A stretch of DNA of 64,000 nt from Desulfocapsa sp050291935. Its GTDB lineage: Bacteria > Desulfobacterota > Desulfobulbia > Desulfobulbales > Desulfocapsaceae. The position numbers were made by a program, and so were the translations under genes. Under the pieces are notes generated by a model. It saw only the letters and a program-made list of their open reading frames with translations. It had not been told where the DNA came from and made no database searches. Location: positions 15,808 to 79,807 of the forward strand of contig JBNKKR010000014.1 of NCBI GenBank assembly GCA_050291935.1, written 5' to 3'. Shown piece after piece: positions 44,819 through 52,601 of this stretch. Position 1 is the first letter of the stretch; every line of letters starts with the position of its first letter.

Positions 44819-44834
44819 TGGCATGCCATATGCT
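44819..44834 (+). promoter_or_regulatory. Sigma-54 (-24/-12) promoter
   Basis: TGGCATGCCATATGCT: GG (44820-44821) and GC (44832-44833) separated by exactly 10 bases, close to consensus TGGCACG-N4-TTGCW. Transcription would start near 44846, about 48 bases before the first small gene. The activator gene ends 262 bases upstream and the TGTTGC repeats are 120-180 bases upstream. Confidence 0.75.
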
Positions 44835-44893
44835 AACAAGTGGCCCATAAAGCGATTCATATAACGCTAACTATTCATAACTGGGGAAAAACA

Positions 44894-45100
44894 ATGAGAA
44901 AATCCATTACAAAACAGAACATTGCCAATGAGGCTGCACTAAGCGTTAACCAAGAAATCAGCAAAGTAAGCGCTGTTAGCATGATGATGACTGCTGCTGC
45001 GATTGGCTGTTGGGCAGCAGTAAGTCTTTTTGCCGGTACTGTAAACAGTGATGGCCCAGTTGGACTTGTTAAAAACCTTATTACTGCAATTGCCGGATAA
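44894..45100 (+). CDS. Small single-span membrane protein, type A (1 of 4)
   Basis: 68 residues: a basic N-terminus MRKSITKQN, one transmembrane helix (about 28-48, MMMTAAAIGCWAAVSLFAG) and a C-terminal motif DGPVGLVKNLITAIAG. GGGGA lies before ATG 44894; a longer upstream frame without a site is disregarded. The next three genes encode relatives that share G-x-W-A near the helix centre and GP-x-x-L-x-x-L-x-x-AITG at the end. First gene behind the sigma-54 promoter. I do not recognise the family; no signal peptide cleavage site. Confidence 0.8.
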   Translation: MRKSITKQNIANEAALSVNQEISKVSAVSMMMTAAAIGCWAAVSLFAGTVNSDGPVGLVKNLITAIAG

Positions 45101-45140
45101 TTTATCAATCTACGGATCCATTTTAACCGAGGACAGAACC

Positions 45141-45365
45141 ATGGAAGAAAAAGCAATTAGTAAAGCAAAGACCAAAACAGAGACCACTGTTCATGAGATT
45201 GAACACACCGATAGTGAACTGTACAAAGTTGGAATGTACACCACAGCAGCATTTGCCACAATTGTTGGGGCTTGGGGAGTACTTTGTCTTTCAAGTGCAC
45301 TTTTCAAAAGTGGAGGCCCTTTAGAGCTATTAAAGAACCTCTTTCAATCCATAACCGGAGCCTAA
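45141..45365 (+). CDS. Small single-span membrane protein, type B (2 of 4)
   Basis: 74 residues. The N-terminal segment KTETTVHEIEHTDSELYKVG is shared with the fourth gene, followed by a helix TTAAFATIVGAWGVLCLSSAL and the tail GGPLELLKNLFQSITGA. GAGGA precedes ATG 45141. Gap to the previous gene 40 bases. The cytoplasmic part is acidic and His-containing, unlike the basic type A N-terminus, so A and B could form a heteromer; that is inference. Confidence 0.8.
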   Translation: MEEKAISKAKTKTETTVHEIEHTDSELYKVGMYTTAAFATIVGAWGVLCLSSALFKSGGPLELLKNLFQSITGA

Positions 45366-45413
45366 TAGCGGTTGTATAGGCAAATAATCCAAAGTAATCA
45401 CTGAGGAAATACG

Positions 45414-45620
45414 ATGAGAAAAAGCACAGCAAAAGAACAATCTAGAGCAGAAGCAGCAAATGAGTCGACCAATGAAATTGCAAAGGTTGCTGTCTCAACC
45501 ATAGTGGTTAGTGCCGGGATTATTGGCGTCTGGGCAGTTGCCTGCATGATTGCTGGTATTTCTTCCAGTGGGAGCCCCATCGCATTTCTGGGTGATCTTT
45601 TTAAGGCAATTACAGGATAA
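45414..45620 (+). CDS. Small single-span membrane protein, type A (3 of 4)
   Basis: 68 residues, starting MRKSTAKEQSRAEAANEST, with helix STIVVSAGIIGVWAVACMIAG and tail SGSPIAFLGDLFKAITG. Same length and N-terminal MRKS-x-x-K as the first gene. GAGGAAA precedes the ATG. Confidence 0.8.
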   Translation: MRKSTAKEQSRAEAANESTNEIAKVAVSTIVVSAGIIGVWAVACMIAGISSSGSPIAFLGDLFKAITG

Positions 45621-45712
45621 CCCAAAACCAACAAAAAATACTAACTAAACAATAAGTTGCATCACAAGGACGTAAAGTTTCTCAACCAATTACTTCTACA
45701 GGGAACGAAATC

Positions 45713-45934
45713 ATGAAAAATGCAGAAAACGTAAAACAAGCCAGTCAAACAACCGTACACGAAGCTGTTCATACCGATAGTGAGCTATATAAGCTCGGTA
45801 CCGTAATAACCGCTGCCTTTGCAGGAGCTGTAGGCCTCTGGGCTGTTGTCTGTCTGTCGAGCGCATTTGTTTCAGAAGGTGGCCCGGTGGCCCTTGCCAA
45901 GAGCCTGTTTGGTGCCATCACAGGTAGCATGTAA
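45713..45934 (+). CDS. Small single-span membrane protein, type B (4 of 4)
   Basis: 73 residues. QTTVHEAVHTDSELYKLG matches the second gene, followed by the helix ITAAFAGAVGLWAVVCLSSAF and the tail GGPVALAKSLFGAITGSM. AGGGAA precedes ATG 45713. A strong hairpin follows the stop, separating it from the FtsH-like gene. Confidence 0.8.
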   Translation: MKNAENVKQASQTTVHEAVHTDSELYKLGTVITAAFAGAVGLWAVVCLSSAFVSEGGPVALAKSLFGAITGSM

Positions 45935-45967
45935 AAGCGCTTTGCTTTTAGTCGTTGGAAATTTTCC

Positions 45968-46019
45968 TCCCCCATCAGAACATTCTCCATCAACAGGATG
46001 AAAATGTTCTGATGGGGGA
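45968..46019 (+). terminator. 17-bp hairpin between small-protein genes and ftsH-like gene
   Basis: TCCCCCATCAGAACATT (45968-45984) pairs perfectly with AATGTTCTGATGGGGGA (46003-46019) over an 18-base loop. No T run follows (AAGTAATATA), so it may act as a partial terminator or a 3' stabiliser giving the small-protein mRNA a higher level than the protease message. Confidence 0.6.
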
Positions 46020-46064
46020 AAGTAATATATATTGTCTAGTAGATAAGGCCTTTTGGTATAGTAG

Positions 46065-47942
46065 ATGGCAATTCTAATTCGTAATCTTTTTATTTTCTTT
46101 ATTTTCACTATTATCTTTGGCGGAAGCTATAGTTTATACCTATTGGAACACCGCCTTCGGACCGTCTCTTATAGTGAATTTCGCTATTGCCTGGCCCATC
46201 ACGATCTCGTTTCAATGACTTTTATTGGCAATAAGGTTATTGCCACTCACAGAGGTGGTGACCAATACCAAACCTCGGTTCCCAATCCAGAAAAACTTAT
46301 CTCTGAATTACAAGATAAAAATATCCATATCAAATTCAAAAAAGACAGATCAGATCAAATCCTTAACGGAGTCGCACTTGTCTATGTTGTACTGCTTCTT
46401 TTAACCGTTGTTATTTCACTCAGTAAAAAACGAAAACTTGAAGAGGAAGAAGTAGACAAGTTTGCATCCGGAAAATGTATCCTCCCAGATTCCAATCCAC
46501 AAAAAGTAACTTTTGACGATGTAGCCGGAATTCCGGAAGCACTTGAAGAATTACAGGAAGTTGTAAATTTTCTTAAGAACCCAAATCAATACGCAAACAT
46601 TGGTGCAGTAAGTCCCAAAGGAGTACTTTTACAAGGTCCTCCAGGTACAGGAAAAACCCTTTTATCAAGAGCTATCGCCGGCGAGGCAAAAGTACCGTTT
46701 TACAGCTTTAGCGGTTCAGATTTTGTTGAAATGTTTGTAGGAGTTGGCGCATCACGGGTCCGGGATATTTTTAGAGAAGCAAAAAAGAACTCCCCCTGCA
46801 TTATTTTTATTGATGAGATTGACGCCGTGGGCGGAAGCAGAGCTGGTGGTGCAACGGCCAGTGGCCAAGATGAACGCAGCCAGACATTGAATGCCCTTTT
46901 AGTTGAAATGGACGGTTTTTCCTCTTCTGATACCATCGTTGTCCTTGCTGCCACCAACCGTCCTGATATCCTTGATCCGGCATTACGCAGACCTGGCCGC
47001 TTTGACAGACAAGTCAATATTCTTCCTCCCGACATTAAAGGGAGAAGAAAAATTTTACAGGTTCACTGTGCAAGGGTCGCCCTTGCCCCCGAGATTGATC
47101 TTGATAAAATTGCCCACATGGTCCCTGGTTTTACCGGTGCTGAACTAGCCAATCTTGTTAACGAAGCAGCTCTTATGGCAGCAAGAAGCGATAAACAACA
47201 GATTGAAATAGTCGATTTTGAAATGGCTCGCGACCGGATTTTGATGGGTGTTGAAAGAAAGGGCATGATCATGTCGGAAAATGATCGAAAAGTCCTGGCA
47301 TATCACGAAGCGGGTCACGCCATTGTTGCCAAAAGTCTTCCTGATGCAGATCCCATACACAAGATAACCATTATCCCAAGGGGCCGTGCATTGGGGCAGA
47401 CGCAACAACTCTCCATAAATGACCGATCAAGCTATAGCTATAACTATCTCAAGGCGCGGATTTGTATTTTGATGGGTGGCCGGGCGGCAGAAGAGATCTC
47501 TTTTTCCCAAAGAACAACCGGCGCCCAGGGAGATATTGCCCAAGCAACTGAAATTGCAACCAATATGGTTTGCAAATGGGGCATGAGCGAAGTCATCGGT
47601 GCCCAGGCAATGGTCGTTGACGATGACGGTTTTCTTGGTAGCTCTTCACAACGTCTTGAGATGAGTGATAGAACTGCAGAGTTAATCGATTCAGAGATAA
47701 AAAAACTCCTAGATGAATGCACAAATATTGCCACCACCATCATCAAAGAGCAGTTTTATCTCCTTAAACAGTTGGCTGCCATCCTCCTTGAGGTGGAAAC
47801 CATTGACGATGAAGAGTTTGAAATCATAATGGATTGCCATTTTACCGAAAAAATTGCTGCTGGTATTCATGAAATGGATCAATGCAAAAAATGCCCAGCC
47901 AAGGATTCTTGCATTCACTCTAAGATAAAAAAAACTAAATGA
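46065..47942 (+). CDS. FtsH-family AAA+ zinc metalloprotease (paralogue)
   Basis: 625 residues. Two N-terminal membrane helices (about 5-25 and 105-125) flank a periplasmic domain; the AAA domain has GPPGTGKT, MFVGVGASRVRD (pore loop), IIFIDEIDAVG and the second region of homology RPGRFDRQV; the M41 domain has HEAGH and the third ligand in GAQGDIAQATEIA. All catalytic residues are present. The C-terminus MDQCKKCPAKDSCIHSKI carries a C-x2-C-x5-C cluster that ordinary FtsH lacks. Location directly behind four small membrane proteins suggests they or the quinone modules are its substrates. The housekeeping FtsH is presumably elsewhere. Confidence 0.9.
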   Translation: MAILIRNLFIFFIFTIIFGGSYSLYLLEHRLRTVSYSEFRYCLAHHDLVSMTFIGNKVIATHRGGDQYQTSVPNPEKLISELQDKNIHIKFKKDRSDQILNGVALVYVVLLLLTVVISLSKKRKLEEEEVDKFASGKCILPDSNPQKVTFDDVAGIPEALEELQEVVNFLKNPNQYANIGAVSPKGVLLQGPPGTGKTLLSRAIAGEAKVPFYSFSGSDFVEMFVGVGASRVRDIFREAKKNSPCIIFIDEIDAVGGSRAGGATASGQDERSQTLNALLVEMDGFSSSDTIVVLAATNRPDILDPALRRPGRFDRQVNILPPDIKGRRKILQVHCARVALAPEIDLDKIAHMVPGFTGAELANLVNEAALMAARSDKQQIEIVDFEMARDRILMGVERKGMIMSENDRKVLAYHEAGHAIVAKSLPDADPIHKITIIPRGRALGQTQQLSINDRSSYSYNYLKARICILMGGRAAEEISFSQRTTGAQGDIAQATEIATNMVCKWGMSEVIGAQAMVVDDDGFLGSSSQRLEMSDRTAELIDSEIKKLLDECTNIATTIIKEQFYLLKQLAAILLEVETIDDEEFEIIMDCHFTEKIAAGIHEMDQCKKCPAKDSCIHSKIKKTK

Positions 47943-48853
47943 AATTTTCACTTAAATGGCTGGGGGTTATATCCTTCACATGCATATCAGCACTCCTGAT
48001 TTTTGTCATTATTCTCGGAGCCAGGCAGATCCAACTGAGCGATCGTTATAATGCGATCATTACCCAATCTGAAAAGATGATATTCCAATTTCTAACAATT
48101 AAGGAAGAGATCACCATGGCACTTATTGGCAATAAGTGGCAACAGATTGGTCACACTGCCATGGAGCTGAAAGAACTCAATTCAAGTTTAAGCAGAATTC
48201 AGGAAAACAACCTGATTCCAAGTGAATATCGACTTGACCTTGTAAAAAATGCTGATATTGCAGCCATCGTACTTTTGGCAAAAGAGCTTTCTGCATCTAA
48301 GAGTAGTCCAGAAATCAGTCTCCAACTACAGGATAAAATGCGTAGCCTTGCTGACTACTTGATACGTTTTGATCGAATCATTGTCTCCCATATGCGAGAA
48401 AAAGTTATTCGGTTTCAACTGGTGATGATCGGTACCCTTGCGATGATCATTTGTATAATCAGTTTTTCCCTGACCCTTTTCTACAAGAAAACCATGCTTC
48501 CGATATTTCGCCTCAACAAACAGGTTAGCAAAACTGATCTACTACAATCAGGTCTACCAACTGATGGAAAAAGCTGCCTGGAATTGCAAGATTTCATCTA
48601 TGCAATCAATGAAGTATTAACGACAGCCAGGAAGAATCAGGACGGTTTTCAAAACCTGCTGGAATTTGATGAAGAGGTGGGTAAACTCCTCAACGAAAAT
48701 ACGAATCTGGCCAACGGAATAATTAACTACGCGCAATTACTAGCAGATACATACAGAGAAGTGGATATGGGAAAAGAAGAGCGTCAAATTCTACAATCAA
48801 TTATCGATGACGCGGAACGTATTGGTAAAATCAGTGAGCGTGAAAATGGATAA
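47939..48853 (+). CDS. Membrane sensor-like protein with degenerate DHp domain (no acceptor His, no ATPase)
   Basis: 304 residues. Helices at about 8-28 and 160-182 enclose a 130-residue helical periplasmic domain; a HAMP-like/coiled segment follows. The C-terminal part LLNENTNLANGIINYAQLLAD aligns with VAHEVNNPITGIINFAQLLLD of the kinase at 41631, with Asn in place of the acceptor His, and the protein ends soon after (SIIDDAERIGKISE) without an ATPase domain. ATG overlaps the protease stop (ATGA). It may bind or titrate the kinase or its regulator, or be a sensor adaptor for the protease; inference. Confidence 0.75.
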   Translation: MKFSLKWLGVISFTCISALLIFVIILGARQIQLSDRYNAIITQSEKMIFQFLTIKEEITMALIGNKWQQIGHTAMELKELNSSLSRIQENNLIPSEYRLDLVKNADIAAIVLLAKELSASKSSPEISLQLQDKMRSLADYLIRFDRIIVSHMREKVIRFQLVMIGTLAMIICIISFSLTLFYKKTMLPIFRLNKQVSKTDLLQSGLPTDGKSCLELQDFIYAINEVLTTARKNQDGFQNLLEFDEEVGKLLNENTNLANGIINYAQLLADTYREVDMGKEERQILQSIIDDAERIGKISERENG

Positions 48854-49206
48854 TTTTATTTACAAAATTGTGGTATCTCGCTTTTTTTCATATGCACAAT
48901 TTGGCGATGATGATCCCACTGAATTACCATTCATTTTTTGAAAATCCTGCGTAGGTTTTCTTCTTTCTGTCGCTACTATAAGGAGTTATTAGCTCAGCTA
49001 TTTTTATCCTTACCCTTGACAGAAAAAGAAAATAGCAGTAGAGCAGGTCCTCAAGCAAAAAACCACGAAGTAGTAGCACACAACGTAGTATAATTGATAT
49101 AAATTCTTGTATGTTGTTGAATTTAATAATGTAACTAAAAGTTTTAACAGTGAGTTTATTTAATCCCTCATTTCATTCTGACCATTTTAACCAGGGGAGC
49201 ATAAAA
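48854..49206. other. 353-base intergenic region before module 2
   Basis: No gene, no TGTTGC repeat and no -24/-12 promoter seen. A TATAAT lies near 49090-49095 without a convincing -35 box. A short dyad TAAGGA/TCCTTA brackets 48979-49012. Regulation of module 2 therefore seems to differ from that of module 1. Confidence 0.5.
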
Positions 49207-50154
49207 ATGATCAAAAGTCCAATTGTCCTAAGCGCAACACTTAGCCTTTCCATGGCACTCTTCTCAGCACCAAACGCATCTGCTGATGAGGAGTATGATG
49301 TAAAAGCCTTTGGCCCGAAAAGTCCCATAGTTTGGAACACTCCTGTTAAGGCAGTCTTTGACCATGCAACCCATACAAGGGATATGGAAATTGAATGCTC
49401 CACCTGCCATGATGATATTTTCAGAATGCAGCGCAACACTGCACTCAACTCAAAAAAATTTACCATGAAGGCCATGGCCGAAGGTCAATTTTGTGGTACA
49501 TGCCATGATGGCGATACCGCTTTTGCCACTGACTCAAACTGTATGTCTTGCCACACTGTATCAGAAGAGCCGATATCATGGACAAAACCTACTAAAGCTG
49601 CGTTCAGTCATACCCAGCATGTGGAAGAATTTGAGCTTGAATGCAGCATCTGTCACTCCTCTGTTTTTGCTATGAAAAAAGGAGCTGCCGAGGAAAATGG
49701 TGATTTCACAATGGCCACTTTTGCCGAAGGAAGATACTGTGGCTCCTGTCATAACGGTGACGACGCCTTCGATGCAGCCACTCAATGCGAATCATGTCAC
49801 TTCCCACCAATGGAGCAAATCGTCTTTGATACTCCGGTTAAATCAGTAATTTTTGAACATAAAATCCATGTCACCCGAGAGAAACTTTCCTGTGAACAAT
49901 GTCATAAGGAAGTTTTTGCTATGGAGCGGGGGCATGTAGCTGATTCTAAGCTTGCATCCTCAGATGACAGAGAAGTTAAACGAAAATATCTTGAAACTCT
50001 CCACGCCAAATATTGTGGTCATTGTCACGATTCTGATCAAGCATTTGGATATGAAACACGTTGTACAGTCTGCCATATCGGATTGAAAGGCTATAACAAA
50101 ATGCATGGTGGCGAAGAAAAAGGCCATGGAACCCACGGGCATGACAGTCATTAA
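49207..50154 (+). CDS. Nonaheme c-type cytochrome, three triheme (c7-like) repeats
   Basis: 315 residues with a signal peptide (SATLSLSMALFSAPNASA). Nine CxxCH sites (CSTCH, CGTCH, CMSCH, CSICH, CGSCH, CESCH, CEQCH, CGHCH, CTVCH) form three repeats. The N-terminal EEYDVKAFGPKSPIVW is almost identical to EEYDVRAFGPKSPIVW of the hexaheme paralogue, so the two genes are a duplication followed by gain or loss of one repeat. A His-rich tail HGTHGHDSH ends the protein. AGGGGAG precedes ATG 49207. Periplasmic electron carrier of module 2. Confidence 0.93.
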   Translation: MIKSPIVLSATLSLSMALFSAPNASADEEYDVKAFGPKSPIVWNTPVKAVFDHATHTRDMEIECSTCHDDIFRMQRNTALNSKKFTMKAMAEGQFCGTCHDGDTAFATDSNCMSCHTVSEEPISWTKPTKAAFSHTQHVEEFELECSICHSSVFAMKKGAAEENGDFTMATFAEGRYCGSCHNGDDAFDAATQCESCHFPPMEQIVFDTPVKSVIFEHKIHVTREKLSCEQCHKEVFAMERGHVADSKLASSDDREVKRKYLETLHAKYCGHCHDSDQAFGYETRCTVCHIGLKGYNKMHGGEEKGHGTHGHDSH

Positions 50155-50210
50155 ACAATACGACGAAAATATTCAAAAAACGATTGAACATCAAATAAAG
50201 AGGAGAAAAA

Positions 50211-51518
50211 ATGTCTGAACGGCTAGTTAACATTCAAAAAAAATGGGGCTTTCATGGTGTAGAGGCCTTGAAAAACGCAAGCCCCAAGTACAAGATGATC
50301 ATGCTGCTTTTTGCCATCGTAGCTTTGGCTGGCGTATCGGTGGGACTCCATGGAACTTTTACCGGATACCATCACGTCTATGGGGTGACCAAACAGATCC
50401 CATGGGGTCTTTTAATTTCCACCTATATCTTCTGTGTTGTTACCTCAACCGGCCTCTGTATTATTTCATCCATCGGCCACGTCTTCGGTGGTGAAGCTTT
50501 TATGCCCATTGCTAAACGTGCTGTATTTATGTCCATTATGTTTATGCTCGGTGGATTTTGTATTATCTTCTTTGACATTGAAAATCCATTTCGTATGGCA
50601 ATCTGGAATGTCATTTCTCCCAATTTCACTTCCAATATGTGGTGGATGGGTACCCTCTACGGTGCATATCTTGTTTTTATGATGGTTGAGTATTACTTTT
50701 TACTTGACCAAAATCACTCCCTCTCCCGTTTAATGGGTTTCTTTGGCTTAGTTGTTGGTATCGCTGCCCATAGTAATCTGGGTGGAATCTTTGGAATGCT
50801 CCATGGTCGTCCATTTTGGTATGGACCTTACTTACCTATTTATTTTATCTTTTCTGCTGCAATGTCTGGCGGTTGTGCCATTTTATTTTTCACTTGTCTC
50901 GGTTGGAAAATTAATCCCGAGATCATGAACCAACGTATGGAACGAGCCATTAAGGCAATCACCCAGATCACCATCTTTCTTATTTCAACCATCATTTTCT
51001 TTACCATCTGGAAGATCATCACCGGCATGGTCTCTGAGGGCAAACATCTGATTATTACATCCTTTCTTTCCGGTGATTATGCCATCAACTTCTGGGTTTT
51101 TGAGATCTTTCTTGGCATGGTCTTACCTCTGTTTCTGCTTTTTAAATCCAGGGGCAACAACTTCAATTTGATCATGGTAGCGACGGGTCTTATGATGACT
51201 GGTATCTTTTTTATGCGTTATGACATCGTAATCCCAGGGCAGATGGAATCCGTTTATCACTCCTTAGGTGTGGTCGAAGAATCGCACCTTATGTCCTATA
51301 CTCCTTCATTTCATGAAATTATGGCCTCTATCTTTGGTATCGCTGTCATCTTTTTTGCCTACCTTGCTGGTGAAAAAATGTTAAACGGTCACCAGCTTGA
51401 GAAGCATGAAATCGTCCCGGAAGGCGGTTATATCTGTCCAGGTTGTGGTGCCATCCACTTTATGGAAGATGGTGAAAGTGAGGAAGAAGCAATGAAACGT
51501 CATCATCGAATTTGGTAA
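50211..51518 (+). CDS. NrfD/PsrC-like quinone-interacting membrane subunit (module 2)
   Basis: 435 residues, about ten membrane helices, with IPWGLLISTYIFCVVTSTGLC and WWMGTLYGAYLVF matching the module 1 protein. It has about 40 extra residues: an N-terminal extension and a soluble C-terminal tail GGYICPGCGAIHFMEDGES with a single CxxC zinc-ribbon-like motif. It would bind menaquinone and pass electrons to the FeS and cytochrome subunits. AGAGGAG lies before the ATG. Confidence 0.9.
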   Translation: MSERLVNIQKKWGFHGVEALKNASPKYKMIMLLFAIVALAGVSVGLHGTFTGYHHVYGVTKQIPWGLLISTYIFCVVTSTGLCIISSIGHVFGGEAFMPIAKRAVFMSIMFMLGGFCIIFFDIENPFRMAIWNVISPNFTSNMWWMGTLYGAYLVFMMVEYYFLLDQNHSLSRLMGFFGLVVGIAAHSNLGGIFGMLHGRPFWYGPYLPIYFIFSAAMSGGCAILFFTCLGWKINPEIMNQRMERAIKAITQITIFLISTIIFFTIWKIITGMVSEGKHLIITSFLSGDYAINFWVFEIFLGMVLPLFLLFKSRGNNFNLIMVATGLMMTGIFFMRYDIVIPGQMESVYHSLGVVEESHLMSYTPSFHEIMASIFGIAVIFFAYLAGEKMLNGHQLEKHEIVPEGGYICPGCGAIHFMEDGESEEEAMKRHHRIW

Positions 51519-51593
51519 AACCATATGGAGGGAACTTTTTAGATATCCCTCCATATCACCAACTGAAAGAACAGCTAATAGGAAGGAAACAAA

Positions 51594-52406
51594 ATGAAAT
51601 TTCCAAATATAAATCTCGACGGTCTGAAGAATGAGGGAACGAGTTCCGTTACTGAAACTGAACGGCGAAAATTTTTGAAACTTGGCCTTGCAGTGGCGGG
51701 TGTCTACGCTGGCGGCAAGATACTTTCTCTTACATCACTAGTTGGCGAGGCTCATGCATCTGGTGGGGGAATTGATTTAACCACCAAGTATCCCTACAAA
51801 ACCCACTATTCAATGGTCATTAGACAATCAATGTGTATCGACTGTGAAAAGTGTGTTGCTGCCTGCAACAAAACCAACAAGGTCCCGGAATATGGGTACA
51901 GAACTCGTATTTTGACCAAAAAATACAGCGGTTCGCTTGATCGGCAGGTAGAATTTATCCCTGTACTTTGCAACCACTGTAACTCTGCACCTTGTGTCCG
52001 TGCCTGTCCCACAGTGGCAACCTACAAGGACCCGGTTACCGGTATAGTCCGTATGGATTCTAAACGTTGTATCGGTTGTAAAACGTGCATGCTTGCCTGT
52101 CCATACGATGCACGATATTTTAATGCCGAACGACACGCCATTGACAAATGTGACTTTTGTTGGGAAGAGCGCCTCTCCAAAGGTGAAAAGGAGACCGGTT
52201 GCTCCTCAGCCTGTCCAACTGGTGCCAGGACTTTTGGTAATATCAGTGATCCTAACGACATAGTCTACAAGCTTGTCCATCAGATTGAAGAAAAAGTTTG
52301 GGTTATCCGTCCGGCGGATGATACCAAACCAAATGTTTTCTATATGAAGGGGACCATGCGTTCCGTTGATAATATTTTAAAAGGACAAAAATTCACCACC
52401 AGCTAA
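51594..52406 (+). CDS. Tat-exported four-cluster ferredoxin subunit (module 2)
   Basis: 270 residues. Tat motif TERRKFLKLGLAVAG; cysteine sets CIDCEKCVAACN, CNHCNSAPCVRACP, CIGCKTCMLACP and CDFCWEERLSKGEKETGCSSACP for four [4Fe-4S] clusters. Clear paralogue of the protein at 38792, but placed last rather than first in its operon. It carries electrons at the periplasmic face. AGGAAGGAAA precedes the ATG; a terminator follows the stop by 60 bases. Confidence 0.9.
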   Translation: MKFPNINLDGLKNEGTSSVTETERRKFLKLGLAVAGVYAGGKILSLTSLVGEAHASGGGIDLTTKYPYKTHYSMVIRQSMCIDCEKCVAACNKTNKVPEYGYRTRILTKKYSGSLDRQVEFIPVLCNHCNSAPCVRACPTVATYKDPVTGIVRMDSKRCIGCKTCMLACPYDARYFNAERHAIDKCDFCWEERLSKGEKETGCSSACPTGARTFGNISDPNDIVYKLVHQIEEKVWVIRPADDTKPNVFYMKGTMRSVDNILKGQKFTTS

Positions 52407-52465
52407 GCAGCTAATCCGATAGTGTTCATTTGCGGTTTTGATTGAAGAGCATTGCCGTCTCCTAC

Positions 52466-52502
52466 CCCCTTCTCTTTCTGTCAAAGAGAAGGGGATTTTT
52501 TT
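52466..52502 (+). terminator. Intrinsic terminator after module 2
   Basis: CCCCTTCTCTTT pairs with AAAGAGAAGGGG over CTGTC and is followed by a run of seven T. Confidence 0.92.
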
Positions 52503-52601
52503 GTTAGTATGTACTAATTTTCTAGTTTTTATTGTCTTTTTATGGAAATAGTTATGCACAATAAAACATCCAGCTTTATTTAACCCACTGCCACCACATT
52601 T

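Larger units (their letters stand above)
44557..44893. other. 337-base regulatory region before the small-protein genes
   Basis: No gene seen. It holds a 13-bp dyad CCACCTGTTGCAA / TTGCAACAGGTGG with TGTTGC repeats (44635-44700) and a -24/-12 promoter (44819-44834), the standard spacing for a sigma-54 activator. Confidence 0.65.

Noticed and set aside
44642..44836. 64-codon frame upstream of the small-protein genes
   Set aside because: It covers the enhancer-like repeats and the -24/-12 promoter and has no ribosome-binding site.
48920..48933. TGAAT-N4-ATTCA dyad before module 2 as a third FadR site
   Set aside because: The spacer is 4 bases instead of 8, so it does not fit the operator geometry of the other two sites.
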